NCBI RefSeq assembly: GCF_001411555.2
Contig: NC_049906.1
Span: forward strand, 190,781-254,780
From: Juglans regia
Lineage: Eukaryota > Streptophyta > Magnoliopsida > Fagales > Juglandaceae
DNA: 64,000 nt
Reading direction: 5' to 3'
In this document: piece by piece, positions 1-38,149 of the stretch
Numbering within the stretch: the first letter of the stretch is position 1
Layout: every line of letters starts with the position of its first letter
Program-made: the position numbers and the translations under genes
Notes under the pieces: generated by a model
Databases searched by the model: none
Told to the model about the DNA's origin: nothing
What the model saw: the letters and a program-made list of their open reading frames with translations, nothing else

Positions 1-593
1 AGTTTTGATTCCCAGAAAGGGCATTTTTGTTCTCATAGATGGTAAAATGGCGAGAAGCCACCTGTAGATATTCTAACTAATTTATTTGCACTCGGAGGAT
101 CTAGGTTTTGTAGTTGACATTTTCCATTTATTAAAATGTTAGTTGTGTATAATTTTGTTGCCCTTGTAATGTATTTGACGAAATCATAGGAGGTGCTCAG
201 ATGATTACTCTCACTCACAAATTTCTATGATTTCTCAAGTGGCTAGAAAACTTAAGGGTGTTCCAATCTGGCTGCTGTTTGTTCAATTCCTGGTAGAAAA
301 TGTAAAGTTCTCCGGTATAAACGTTGATGGATACAACTTCATTGAATCATCACTTTGCAATGAAAGGCTGGATTGAAGGAGCACAAAAGATGGAAGAGAA
401 ATTAAAGACGACTGGTGGTCTCCACTCTCCACTAGGTGAAGGTACATTTTCACTACATAACCTTTTAGTTGTCTATGAAAATTATGAGATGCCCACATCT
501 AGGTAGGGAGGAAAGTGGGGTAAAGGGTATGTGGACCCTACTAAATTAGAACGGTGGCCTCTGTCTGATCGGATGACTGGTGGATCACATGCA

Positions 594-605
594 CGCGCGC
601 GCGCG

Positions 606-652
<47 letters not shown>
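594..652. repeat. Compound (GC)n-(AT)n microsatellite
   Basis: A short alternating CG run is followed directly by about 22 AT dinucleotides. Seen directly. Alternating purine-pyrimidine DNA of this kind is prone to length change. Confidence 0.95.
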
Positions 653-654
<2 letters not shown>

Positions 655-1396
655 ACTTGCGCCTGCACACAATCTGCTCCGTACGGTAATTTTAAACTAA
701 AATACTAGTAATGAACTCATTTACTGCGGAATACAGGGAAAAAAAAAGTTTGATAGGAAAGGAAGCACTTTACAGATGGGTAATCTCGTGATTGTGTTCA
801 TGGTAGCATTTGTCAAGTATCTATCCGTTAAGAGTGATCAGAAAGTCGAGAAAATTATTGCATACGTGGAACTTGTCGTCGAGTTTAAAGCCTCTCACCC
901 TATTGGAATGGAAGTTACCTTTCTAAGATCCGGTAGAATGAGCTCAAAGGGCAGGAAGCAGTCGAGAAATAGTTGAGGTGATGAAGGATGCTCTATTGTG
1001 AAGGGTACTGGTTTAAGGCTCAGGTCCAGTCTGAAACCGGAAAGTATATCCTAAATGATGCTAAGTTACCTTTTATTGATTCACTTTTACTAATTTCACT
1101 AACAAAAATTCCAACTTTTGTAGGCCTCTAAAGTTCTCACGAGACCCAAGGAGAGGGTTGATAAGGTAGAAAAGTCCTCCGAGATACAATCTGACCCCCC
1201 AATCTGAAAAGGGGGAAAAGTAATATATGTTAATATCAAGCTTTCAAAATTGGGAAAAGCAAGTGCCTTTGTAAAAGTCATTTGCTTGCATGCACTTTAA
1301 CAAGGGTCACGCCAGAGGTCGACCAAAGCTCCTAGTCACATGTCTACATTGGTGGGGGCTCCCTTGTCTCATTATTCAAACACTACAGCAGCCTCT

Positions 1397-1398
<2 letters not shown>

Positions 1399-1427
<29 letters not shown>
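1399..1427. repeat. (GA)n microsatellite
   Basis: About 14 perfect GA units. Seen directly; no gene context. Confidence 0.95.
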
Positions 1428-1429
<2 letters not shown>

Positions 1430-1975
1430 TTGTCCACCCACCATCAGTAGAGAATAGAGACTGCTTATATTGAATGAAAGGGATGCACTGGAGACACGCT
1501 GTTATGGCACATAAAAGGGTTTAATGACTCTTGATTTTGCGATTTGTTTGGACCGTCTTCAGATCTTTTTTGTTTTTCTCTCAAGATTTCTCTTGCATGG
1601 GCTCTTCTAAAGAACATTATAACTTGGAGATCGTTTCTGCGTCTTACTTCAGTTGAACAAAGCAAAGCACAGTCCATAATTAATTACATTAACCAGAAAG
1701 GTAGCCAGACGCATTACAGCATTAATTAATACCTTGATAACTTCTTGTGTTACACAATGCGATTGAGAAGAATACAACTACGAGCAGCAAAATTCATAGC
1801 ATATGTTTGTATCAAATCCCACAAACACATTAGCCCTCACATGTCATGTACATGCGTACATGTATATGTATATATACTCTAATAACACGAATAAAACTAG
1901 GTCTAACAAAATTCACAGTGTCTTCTTCACTTTCACTTATAGCCAAAAATCAGGAAAGTGTCGTTTTCTTTTCGC

Positions 1976-3478
1976 TCAGCAAACGTTTGGACCGAATCCC
2001 ACAAACCCATTAGCCCCATCAATGGTAATTTGGATGCCCTCTTGCTGGATATTCCCAATAATAGAAGGTCCAGAAGACGACGGAGCAAATGCAAAACAGA
2101 AGGTTCCCTCATCATTCACCGGAATCAGAAAGTTCTTTCCCGGAAGGGTTAGGACCGGCCCACCCGAGAAATAAAATGACACTGTTGGTACCCGAACCGT
2201 CACAAATCCAGATAGGTCATAGCACGCGTCAAATATAGAGATTCCAGAGACCCGAGGGAGATTCCCGGTTTGTGCAAAATAGGCATCGCGGAACATCTGG
2301 TAACCCAATTCTGGGAGCCTTGTCACTGCTGTTCCTGTATCCATAACCACTCCTCCGTTCCCTGCTTCGGTTAACCCGAACACATCTTCGGGTATGGGCA
2401 CCCGCACGCCTCCCACTCCAAGACCCGACAGCCCCACGTAGTAGAAACTCGGAGCCCTTGGGTTTCTGATTAAGGGCACCCATGCAGCACCCATGGGCAT
2501 CGCTCCCCGCCCGAACTCTAACGACCCGGTGCCTCGACTCACCAAGCAATAACTGAAGGCACCACCCGCCTGACCGCCAAGCTGACCCACAAAGGACATG
2601 GACCCACCTCCAAGTCCTAATAAACCTGCCGCTCCAATGAACATTCCCCGGTTTGTATGTCCGCACCCGATGGCCACATTCTGAATCTTGGTGCTCCCCA
2701 ATGAGATCGTTTCCAGCGCAAGCGTGCCTTTTGTGTAGGAACCGTCATTGTAGGACAACTCGTATCGACACCCACCGGCATGGCAATTAGCGTTCTGGAG
2801 GCGGTCACACACAACTGAACTGCAAGACACTCCGGCAAAGGAAGCAGAATCGGCAGGGTCAAACACTGGGTCGGCTTGGCGGTAACACTGGTTACAAGGC
2901 TGACACTGTACCCACACAATATCACTGCCGGAATCGATGACCATGTATTGACTGGTTGGAGGACTACCAACTCCTATCCGAACAAAATACTCCCCACTTC
3001 CCTGGTCCATCCCCGAAACCACCTCCGACCCGAAGTCCTCATCCACCTCATGATGAGAAGGACCAGTCCCAGTACTAGTGTTTGCGGTTAGGCGGCGAAT
3101 AAGGCCAGTGACTCTTCTTGCGTCTCGTTTCATGAGCTCAAGAAAACGATCGTGGTAGTTGTGGTGGAGGGATGATGCTGTTACGCCTGCTACTCTGTCT
3201 CTGTGAAGTAGTTTCAGCTCCCACTTTCCCTGATCATGACTACTCTCATCATGGGTTTCCCAGAGGTCCTGGTGTTGGGATATGAATTGGGTAGGCGGGG
3301 TTTTGGTCTCGGCGATGATTTCTTTTACATTGAAGAGTTGGAAATCAGGGTGGTGAGGTATGGTGTATCCATGGTTTGCCGATGAGGCGGAGGAGGTGAT
3401 GATAGTTGGGAGGTGGAGGTGGAGGTGGAGGTGGAGCAGCATCAACACCATTACTAGCACTGGTGAGGTGGAAACCAT
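1976..3478 (-). CDS. ASPG2: Nepenthesin-type aspartic protease, ASPG2-like
   Basis: Single-exon gene for a 500-residue pepsin-family (A1) protease, predicted to enter the secretory pathway and cut peptide bonds with two aspartates. A hydrophobic signal segment covers roughly residues 5-35, followed by a prodomain. The first catalytic site is DSGSDIVW at D182; DSGS instead of DTGS is usual in this plant subgroup. The flap tyrosine lies in YNDGSYTKG (Y243), and the second site is DTGT at D380. A cysteine-rich insert after the first site (CQPCNQCY) marks nepenthesin-like proteases. The protein ends FGPNVC, as full-length family members do. The start at 3478 gives a proper signal peptide. Length and layout match ASPARTIC PROTEASE IN GUARD CELL 2 (At3g20015). 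The family call is firm; orthology rests on the PRMT6 and TOM40 neighbours. In Arabidopsis, ASPG-type proteases are linked to ABA and drought responses; that role is not shown here. Confidence 0.93.
   Translation of the reverse strand: MVSTSPVLVMVLMLLHLHLHLHLPTIITSSASSANHGYTIPHHPDFQLFNVKEIIAETKTPPTQFISQHQDLWETHDESSHDQGKWELKLLHRDRVAGVTASSLHHNYHDRFLELMKRDARRVTGLIRRLTANTSTGTGPSHHEVDEDFGSEVVSGMDQGSGEYFVRIGVGSPPTSQYMVIDSGSDIVWVQCQPCNQCYRQADPVFDPADSASFAGVSCSSVVCDRLQNANCHAGGCRYELSYNDGSYTKGTLALETISLGSTKIQNVAIGCGHTNRGMFIGAAGLLGLGGGSMSFVGQLGGQAGGAFSYCLVSRGTGSLEFGRGAMPMGAAWVPLIRNPRAPSFYYVGLSGLGVGGVRVPIPEDVFGLTEAGNGGVVMDTGTAVTRLPELGYQMFRDAYFAQTGNLPRVSGISIFDACYDLSGFVTVRVPTVSFYFSGGPVLTLPGKNFLIPVNDEGTFCFAFAPSSSGPSIIGNIQQEGIQITIDGANGFVGFGPNVC
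3410..3433. repeat. Coding hexanucleotide repeat (His-Leu)4
   Basis: A GGTGGA-type repeat inside the protease reading frame. On the minus strand it encodes alternating His and Leu at residues 16-23, within the signal peptide. Unit gain or loss would keep the frame. Confidence 0.9.
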
Positions 3479-5738
3479 AGTTGTGGCGATGGGGTTTTGG
3501 GTTTTGGTGGTGGTGGAGTGGATCTATATTTTTGGTTTGGGTTTGCTTTGGGACATTCATTAATAGAGGAGAAAAAGGTGGAAGGGGAGTGCCGGTCGGG
3601 GAAATAATTGAGTGATGTGTTTTTTTTTTTTTTTAAATTATTGGGGTGGATGGATTATTAGTTTTTGGCTGAATTGATGTCTCGTGGTTTGCTTCTCCTT
3701 CAACTTGATTTGTAAGAGTAGAGTACTGCTAATTCCACGTCCCTTTTACTTTACATGAGTAACACGCATCATAGTGTTGACCACATGCATGCCATGGAAT
3801 ATTGGAGTGATTGGATTTGGCTAGTATATAATCGTGGAGCTAGCTGTTAATTTTTTTTTTTTAAAAAAAAAAAAAGAAAGAAAGAAAGAAAGAGGGACTA
3901 GGGAGGGAGATCAGAGATATATGTTCATATTATTATCAGCTTTACCCTACTTGCTTAATTTCATAGCCATATTTAATTTGTTCTTCTTTTACGATTAAGC
4001 TCTTCAATGTAAGTGTGATCGATGCCCATATGCGTTTATCCTAATTATTGATGACAGATTTCCCTCTTCTTCTTTTTTTTTTTCCCTTTAGAAAGAATTA
4101 TTCCACTTTTATATCTCTTTATCTTCCATATATGTCTTAGATGATCACTTTTCAGCAATTCATTAATTGAACAAAAAGAAGTAACTTTTGTTGGTCTTTT
4201 TATAATTTCTTTGTTTCATTGAGTGATATGATGCAATTAATAATGAAAGTATATATACAATTAAAACACGATTTCGTTTCTCTCTTCTTTTTTTATATAT
4301 ATATATATATATATATAAATTGGGGGGGTAGTTAATATCTAGCTAGCTAGGAATTTGATAAGCATTTTTGTCATTTATAAGCATGCAGAAGATTTGCTTG
4401 GTTAATGTCAAACTTGTCATTTCCATGTTGTTGCTTTAGTTATTGGTTATAGTTGTTTGGCACCACTCAGGTGGTAGGTAGGTAGGTGGTTGATTTTCAT
4501 TTTCGCAATACAATTTGAGTAGGAGCAGCACTACTGCATGCACGCTCCAAAAGCCAGCAATCTAACTTAACTCATTTCATTGGTTTATATAATTAAGCTT
4601 GTGAATATGTATATATATATATAGTGCCATAAAACTCATGATCATATGCGGCACGCCAGCCCAGAAAGCTTTTTTTTTTCTCTTCCAAACGATGAACGCC
4701 AGGCCATAAATTATATAGCAATTAAAGATTGAACTCATGAATGGCCGTAAGTTGAAAGGAAGGAATACTAACTCGACCGACTATATTCATATATATACAT
4801 ATGAACCCTAAAACTCATGTCTTTTGTCTTTTCCGTTCTTTATTCTTAATTCCCTTTTACTATTTCACACTAATTACTGGGCATCCCGATTGCTCATTTC
4901 AGTACGCATGCATGACATCATTAATTATTTATTAATGCGTACACTTATTTTATTTATATTTCAAATAAATCAGTTTTTTTTTATCATATTCTATAAGCTG
5001 TACGTCTTCCATGCATGCACGCTCATGTTACAATAATGGAGAATTATAATTAGGGGAGGGAATGGTACTTAATTGTCATCAATTAATACTTATTTTGGAA
5101 GTTTAGTACTTAGTCTCTCTCCGGTTCTTCAAGTTTTTATCCATGCAATTTCGAACTAATTAAGCACTTCCCGAATCAAATTTCAACACATTAATTTGGA
5201 CTAAGTTTTGTCGATAAAATTTGGCAATATCCCAAACCAATTCCACGCATTAACAGTACTACTGTCGACTATCCAGGAAATTATATAAAAAGAAGATAAA
5301 AACTACTAGCGAACATATATATATATATAGGAATTGATCATCAGCTCAACCTTCTTCTCGAATAAATTGAATTAACTGGGATTAATTGCATGGAATTGAA
5401 GTACCTCTGAAGCTAGAATCCATGAAAAGCAGTACTACTACTACTGCGCGCATTTATTAATTTTAAGGTAGGTAGTAACTAATATGACCTCTATTGGCAA
5501 GCGATCGAAGTGCATGCACAACATGACGCGCGCGCGGCATCAATGATATTGAAAATTGGGTGATCAGTGTAATCAAAACTCATAAAGGTGTTATTCAAAT
5601 TTTATTTCAAGAAACACCCTGTTACCATATCAGATATCATGAAAGCTACCGGAGATATGCTAGTTGGAGAAATTTTCCATTCTATATGATTGATTGAGAT
5701 CCAAAGGTTTGGTAGTACAGTAACTTGATTGATTGTTA

Positions 5739-5739
<1 letters not shown>

Positions 5740-5769
<30 letters not shown>
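5740..5769. repeat. (AT)n microsatellite
   Basis: About 15 uninterrupted AT units upstream of the protease gene; a second, shorter run follows at about 5819-5837. Confidence 0.9.
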
Positions 5770-5772
<3 letters not shown>

Positions 5773-8032
5773 TCTTGGAGGGATGGGAATTCTATGCTTC
5801 TTTTTTTGGCATCAAATCCTATATATATATATATATAGCAAGGTAACTTGATTAATTTGTGGTAGCAGTATTATATATATGTGCCTATACGTACTTTGTG
5901 GTCTGCTTCCTCCGCAAACACCAAAGAAAAAGACCATTTCTCTTTCTAATTAGCACCATAATGAGTTGAGTGGAGCTTCAGGAGTGAAAGATATACTGCA
6001 TGCATGGGTATTTATATATATATATATTGATCAAGTTCATGGTATTAGCCTTTCCAAACAAACCCTTGGTATGAGGAAAGTAACAATAATATATAACGCC
6101 AATTAATGAGCCCACTAGGCACTATCCTTTTTAGATATTAGCAAAAGTAACCTCTTTTCTTTTGACATAAACCCAAAGATACATCTCTTTACAGAGCCAA
6201 TAGAATAGCATTCATAGCTACTTGTCTTTTTAAAAAAGATACTACTGTGTATATTCAAATAGCGAACTTTTCCCCCACATCAATGATAAACAACAAGGAA
6301 ATTAAGAACATTACATTCAATGCTAATGGATGGCTGAGGACCCCTCCCCCGCGTCTTCAAAACTTTCCACATTGATTACCAGATCTAATCCTCGAAATCA
6401 TTCTGCAATATATTGAGCCAATTCCCATGTTGCCCTAATTATATATCTTCCTCGATGTTTGAATAAATTTCTAGGCGCATCAAGCCAAATATATATACAT
6501 ATATTTCACAAAGGTTTTGGGTTTTTGTTTCCTTGCTACAGAAGGAAGTGTTTCGTGTGTTTTACGTTTTGCAGCTTCTGCATGAATTATTGAACATATC
6601 TTATGATCTGCATGCATATTCATGAAATAACTAGCTATATATAGATAGCTATAAGGTTAAGACTACCTTTTTCCTTTAATGAGTGGGATTTCAGTTTAAA
6701 AGCAAAGAATATTGCTCGATCGTAACCTGATATACATATTTATTTCACTCGATAATGGCGGCTGAGCTCACTCACTTTGGAACAATCCTAGTTAGCTGAA
6801 AGAGATTTATTTATATAAAAGGCAATCAAGGCTTATATATATAAATATAAATATTCTCGCATATATAAAAGTAGATTCACACGTACGTACGTTGCATGGC
6901 AGGCTTTGCGGCAATATATAATAATATCCCATAAATTAAATTAGTTGGTTCTGAGATATTAGCCATTAGAATTCAAACGCCAGAATTTTACAAAAAAAAA
7001 GAAAAGAAAAAAGGACTACTGATTGAAACTAATCAAAGATTAGTGTTCAAGGGGAAGAACATTTCCTGTCACAATGTTACAAATGTAATGGCAACGCTAG
7101 CCAGGCGCTCTTCTGGCCGCCCACATGAAAATCCATATTGCAAGAAAAATAAATAAATGTTATATGATCTGGTGGCGGAATCGAGGGAAGAAAATCTAAG
7201 CATGTCTCCCCTAATTAATACCACTGCTTGTCCCGCGGATGCAATTGAAGGAAACCACTACATGCCGTTAGTTTGATCATGTAATTAAAGAAGGTAATAT
7301 CTGAGGTCGCGGAGAGTCGATTCATTAAGATATGGAGGATTTTCACATGTTTTAATGCTCTGAAATACGACAACACCAACCGAAAATGATGGGATAGGAA
7401 AAAAAGGAAGAAAGAACAGGAAGCGGGCAATGCTTGTGAAACACACCTAGAAAAAATGGAGTTGGAAGTACACATAAGATGTGCGCCACTGCCCAATAAT
7501 TGACTGACTCATTATAATTAGTACCTAAAAGTTGCTATTATTTTTTTATTATAGCACTCAATCTATACTCCTAATTGTCTCGTAGCAGCGTGAGTTGATC
7601 AAACCCCACTATTTTCTTTTTCGGCTACAGGGGGAAACCAGGCCTTGTACCTACCGTCTGGTCCAAAGGACCTTTGGCAAAAACACCACTTTCAAACGAC
7701 CTTCATCACAGAATTAATGCAAAATTAGGCCATAGAGTAGCACAGATAAGCGACATTTAATTATGAACAAACCATATTTGACTTCTTGTAATTGTAAACA
7801 CAATTGACTTGAATAATGTCTAGCTAAAAGTTTTCTATAAAATTTAAACAGATTCCACTTGTCAAAAGAATTTTTAAAAAAAATTCCAGATACAACACTT
7901 CCATCGTTATACCAGTCACTGGTAGCCACCAAGTGGTAGGCTCCAGAGTGTGGCATCACGAGGAACAGATCGTTGAACCTGAGAGAATTGAATGGCCCGC
8001 TGATCCAGCAACTCATGAATTAAAAAAAAAAA

Positions 8033-8088
8033 AAAATACAACCTTTTTTTTGGGTGGGTTTGGGGTGTTAAAGTAACAAAATACAACC
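8033..8088 (-). mobile_element. Possible very short retrotransposition scar
   Basis: A poly-T run followed by about 26 G/T-rich bases (8044-8077) sits between two copies of AAAATACAACC. That is the layout expected of an extremely 5'-truncated, minus-oriented poly(A) retroelement with a target-site duplication. The inner bases do not clearly match the L1 tails elsewhere in the window. Confidence 0.4.
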
Positions 8089-8338
8089 CAAAGAGAAAAC
8101 CAAATCAACAATGTGTTAAAAGCACAAATAGGGCAACATCAAATTTTCCTAAACTGCCTCACCTATGCTTATATTCTAATGAGTTGTCTTCGTGCCACTA
8201 TATCAGGTTAAAATTAGGGAAATCCACTTAGAAATGCAGAGTTTCAATTTGAAATAAAGACAGGATAGGCCTTATAATTACTCATAGTGGCTCTGCTCCA
8301 AGAAGCACAATATTGAAGAACAAGAGTCCTTAAGATGA

Positions 8339-33870
<25,532 letters not shown>

Positions 33871-34127
33871 TGCTGCCTCCACTGTCTGCTCTTGTGCGCA
33901 CACCCAACTTTACAGACAAGGGAGGAGACTTGACGTACGGCGGCGTTTTGTATGCATGGTTATATCAAAGCACTATGCTATTTTGTGACTTTTGTCTAAA
34001 TTCAACAAATTTGTTATGAGTTTCATTATAATTACAAAGGTAACTTTTTATTATTATTATAGGACTCGCTTTCATGTTGTATTAAATTTGTCAAAAAAAT
34101 AAATAAATACTTTCAACTAAATTTTTA
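33871..34127 (-). promoter_or_regulatory. PRMT6 5'UTR and core promoter interval
   Basis: Only 257 bp separate the PRMT6 start codon from the beginning of the Gypsy LTR. The 5'UTR and any core promoter must lie here or in the LTR. No convincing TATA box was identified. Confidence 0.4.
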
Positions 34128-34766
34128 TGGGAGTGAGTCAGAGAGTTCGGTTAAGTCCAACGACCCTCCTCTAAAAAGAGTTGGTGGGCCTTTACAAAGT
34201 ACTCGGCTCTTGAGCAAAACTCGTCCACAAAGCAACCCACGTGTGGGAAAAGCGGACGGTAGGGACAGATGGGATTCATTGCCCTGACACCTCTATGACA
34301 CCCAACTCTTGGGAACCTGAGCAGGCAGGTGGGTGGAAGATACAGGGAACCCTCGATCTCCTTAAAGCAGAGCAGGGGTGGAAGGGCTTAATAAAGAACG
34401 TCCGCAAGGTAAAGTAAGTCAGGGAGCCACGCCACATTAATGGCGCCACTCTCCAGACTCTAAGCCATATTAAAGGATTTTAACTAAGTGAACAGTTGAA
34501 GTGACATGAATTATCTGAGGCTAGGTATGAGTTTTCTCCACCCAGAAACCTAGTATAAAAGTCGAGCCTCAGGTACAAAGAACTCTCTTTGATTCCTCTA
34601 AGGTCACGCACAAATTACAAAAGAGATATATTGACTTAAGCATCAGAGACCCCCTGCCTCCACTAAGGCCTCCCACTCTTTGTGTTTTCTTAAGAATGCA
34701 GGTGAAAGGCCCAAGACCCGAGTTGTTGAAACTCAACCCAAAGGCGTACGAAACGCAGCGTTAACA
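34128..34766 (+). repeat. 5' LTR of the Gypsy element
   Basis: About 639 bp, matching 40556-41225 along its length, including CGGACGGTAGGGACAGATGG and the end GTTAACA. Lies directly upstream of PRMT6, in the opposite transcriptional orientation. Confidence 0.85.
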
Positions 34767-34799
34767 GTGAGATCTCAATAGACGTCACGTGTCTTTCGT

Positions 34800-35700
34800 A
34801 TGCCTATGACAACCCGTTTTCAGACAACTCAAAGACAAGAAGAAGCAACGTTAACAAAGATGAAGGCAAAGCTCGCCACGATGGAACAACTGGTAGGAAA
34901 GTTAACTCCCGAAGTGGAGACCCTCCGAAGAGAGAACAAGACACTCAGAGTAGTTACTAATGGACCAGAGAATGATGCAGGACCAAGCGACAAAGAATAC
35001 GTAGGCTCCAGAAATGCAAGAAAGGAAGGTGCTGCGGAGGAAGAAAGGACAAATATGCAGAACAAGCTATGTAACCTCAAAGGGAAGTACGAAGAGATGG
35101 AGAAAAAAATGGGCATGTCATCTTCAGTAGACCACTTGCTCACCAACTCGAGTCTACCCTATAGTGAGGAGGTGATGGTTGTGCTCCTACCACTAAAATT
35201 TCGAGTTCCCCCCATGGACATGTACGATGGGGCTAGAGATTATCTCGAACACCTGAAAACCTTCAGAGCCCACATGACCTTATATGGTTTCCCAGGGGAA
35301 GTGGCTTATAGAGCTTTCTCGCTGATCCTAAAGGGACTAGCAAGAGTATGGTTCGAGTCATTGGCACCCAGGTCCATAGATAGTTTTGGGCAGTTGGCTC
35401 GTCTGGTCCTCACACAATTTATGGCGAGCAGAAGAAGAAGATGTCCCGTGGCGTAATCTTCTTACCATCAAGTAGGGGAAAGACAGAGATTTGAAAGCAT
35501 ACCTATCCAGGTTCAATAAAGAGCACATGACTACAGATAACCAAAACGAGAAGATAACTTTGGCAGCACTTTTAGGAGGGGTATGACCCTAGTCCCACTT
35601 CATGGCAAAGTTGGCAACGAGAACTCCCGACACGTTAAGGGAGTTCAAGGATCAAGCCGACAACTTCATCAACGTTGAAGATACACTCTAAGCTCTAACC
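34800..35700 (+). pseudogene. Gypsy gag
   Basis: An open stretch of 218 codons (34800-35456) has a charged coiled-coil-like start, then PPMDMYDGARDYLEHLKTF and AFSLILKGLARVWFESL, typical of the plant retrotransposon gag domain. After a frameshift, related sequence continues (RDLKAYLSRFN region near 35490). Gag forms the particle; this copy is broken. Confidence 0.8.
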
Positions 35701-36429
35701 GAACCAATGAAAAAAGAACTGGAACAAGCAGACAGGAAAGGAAAGGAACCGGCCAAGAGCAAAGCTCTCAAGAAGCAGAAGAAAGAACAACGTGACAACA
35801 GGAGGGAAAAAGCCCTTACGAGAGGCTTGGGATTTCGATTTGACTGGACGGCACTCACCATCCAAAAAGACGGCCGACAAGCCACCCAAGAAGACGGCTA
35901 CAGGAGCACTAGTCGTCCTTATTGCACCTACCATTAGTCCAACATCATAACACAGAAAATTGCATTTCCTTGAAAGAGGTCGCAACATCCTCCTGCCCGG
36001 AGACAAAGGCAAGAGTAAAGTAGGAGATCACGAGAAAAAAGAGTTGAAAAGGTCGATAGGCCAAAGAGGGAAAGGAGCCCGAGATAAATGGTAGGTACGT
36101 GGGGACTCCCTCACGATTGGCCCCTCACACCACAACAGGAAGGACTGCCACTGGGGGAAATCAGGACCATTGCGAGAGGATTCACCGACGAGGGCATGAC
36201 CTCATCCAGTCGGAAGGCACACACCAAGCAAGTAAGATACAGAGAAGTGTATTCGATAGAATACCGCCCAACCAAATACAGGAGAAGCGAACCAGCCTTT
36301 GTCATTTCCTTTGGAGAAGACGACAAGAAAAGGGTCCTCCATCCACACGATGATGCCCTAGTGCAGAGTCCAGACACCCTCTTCTAGGAAGCCTTTACCT
36401 GGATGGGGATAGATACCGCTCGACTCTAA

Positions 36430-36690
36430 CCAGCTCTCATGTCACTGAAGGGTTTCTCTAGGGACATGGTCCAGCTAATCGGAACCATCACATTGTCTGT
36501 CTTGGCAAGCAGCGCCCCCTATACGGCTTCTGTCATGGTAGACTTCTTGGTGGTAAATGCTCATTCATCATACAACGTCATAGTCAGCAGACCTACCCTC
36601 AACAATCTAAGGGCGGTGACGTCAACCTACCACTTGAAGATGAAGTTCCTAACATCTCGGGGAGTGGGCAAAATTCAAGGAGAGTAGGTC
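36430..36690 (+). pseudogene. Gypsy retroviral-type protease remnant
   Basis: Frame 36439-36687 contains VDFLVVNAHSSYNVIVSRPTLNNLRAVTSTYHLKMKF, the end of the pepsin-like protease domain of plant Gypsy pol, just upstream of the reverse transcriptase. The catalytic part upstream is disrupted. Confidence 0.7.
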
Positions 36691-37039
36691 CTTGCACGGG
36701 AGCGTTACGTGTAGGAATTGAAGCTGAAGGATGGTGGGGTGCATGTGGTCCACACCTTGAGCAACGACCACGTTCTCCCGCTCCAGCCTGAACATACCAC
36801 AATGGATGGAGAGATCCGAGATGAACAAACGCACAGAAAGGTGGAGCCGAATAAGCCACTGGAGTTGATCCCCGTGAACCCAAGCCGTCTGGAAGCCACG
36901 ACTAGGATTGGTAGTAGGATGACAATCGATATACTAGGATGTCTTCGCCTAGAGCCACGAGAACATGCTTAGAATCGACCCAGGGACCATACAGCACCAC
37001 CTAAGCGTGAACCTAAAGGCTAAGGGAGTAAGGTAGAAA

Positions 37040-37900
37040 CGCTGAGATTTCAACACTGAGAAGAACACTTCCATCACCGTAGAAGTCAATCAATTACTCA
37101 CGACGGGCTTCATACGAGAGGCCTATTACTCAGACTTGTTGTCCAAAGTGGTGTTGGTGAAGAAGCAAAGAGGTAAGTGGAGAATGTGTGTTGACTTCAT
37201 CGACTTAAATAAGACTTGGCCAAAAGACAACTTCTCGCTACCCCGCATAGACCTGATTGTCGACTCCACGAAGGTTCATTGCATGCTCGAATTTATGGAT
37301 GCCTACTCCGGGTACAACCAGATATGCATAAACCCGGACGATGAGGAGAAGACTTCGTTCATCATTGATCGAGGATTGTACTGCTACTCTGCCATGCCGT
37401 TTGGGCTGAAAAATGCGGGGGCCACCTACCAGTGGCTGATCAACCGCTTGTTCAAGAATCAGATCTTGAGAAACTGAGGTCTATGTGGACGATTTGCTAG
37501 TCAAGAGCGGAACTCCTGAGCAACACCTGGATGACCTCCTCGAAGCCTTAACAGTATTAAGGCAATACCAGATAAAGTTGAACCAAATGAAGTGTGCCTT
37601 TGGTGTAGACTCCAGGAAATTCCTAGGTTTCATGGTGTTAGAAAGGGGAATAGAAGTTCATCCGAAGAAAATGAAAGCCATACTCCACATGGCCCTTCCT
37701 CGAAGCAAAAATAAAGTGCAGAAACTCGCCAGATGGGTAGAGGCCTTTAACAGATTCGTGTTAAGGTCCACCGAAAGGTGCCTACCATTTTTTAAGGTAT
37801 TGCTCAGCCAACCCAGATGTGGAGAAGCTTTGGTCTTATACCTATCAGTCACCCCGCAGGTGGCTTCCTTGGCCTTGGTACGAGATGAAGGTGTGACCTG
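37040..37900 (+). pseudogene. Gypsy reverse transcriptase
   Basis: Blocks in order: GKWRMCVDFIDLNKTWPKD, FMDAYSGYNQI, MPFGLKNAGATYQ, then after a frameshift near 37478 the active-site YVDD (about 37486) and LNQMKCAFGV, KFLGFMV. The thumb/connection (KKMKAILHM) follows. Copies the RNA template into DNA in active relatives. Confidence 0.85.
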
Positions 37901-38149
37901 AAAGCTCGTGTACTACACTAGCCGAGCTTATCGAAGAGCAAAGGCTAGATACCCACGCATAGAGAAGCTCGCATTCACCTTAGTAGTGACCACCCAAAGA
38001 CTCCGCCCGTATTTCTAGGTTCATCCAGTAAAGGTCCTCACTGAGACCCCCCAAAGAAGATCCTACAAAGACCTGATGCCTCAGGTTGCCTTACGAACTA
38101 GGTCATGGAGCTGAGCAAGTTCGACATCGAGTACGCACCATAAAATTTT

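Larger units (their letters stand above)
1..1975. other. Intergenic, no recognised gene
   Basis: No open frame here resembles a protein I know; the frames present are short (under about 125 codons) and lack recognisable domains. The stretch holds a GC/AT microsatellite near 594-652 and a GA microsatellite near 1399-1427. The right end is the 3' flank of the minus-strand protease gene. An unrecognised exon of a neighbouring gene cannot be excluded. Confidence 0.5.
3479..8338. other. AT-rich intergenic region between protease and PRMT6
   Basis: About 4.9 kb without a recognisable gene. It holds the protease upstream region, many AT microsatellites (near 4297-4316, 5740-5769, 5819-5837), several CATGCATG-type RY words, and near the right end the 3' flank of PRMT6. 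Open frames at 7215-7496 and 7714-8016 (minus) resemble nothing I know; the second could be PRMT6 3'UTR. Confidence 0.6.

Noticed and set aside
1803..2174. 123-codon plus-strand frame overlapping the protease gene
   Set aside because: Antisense shadow of the 3' end of the protease coding sequence plus AT-rich flank.
35688..36012. Overlapping minus-strand frames of about 100 codons in the Gypsy element
   Set aside because: Shadow frames opposite degenerate gag-pol sequence; no domain.
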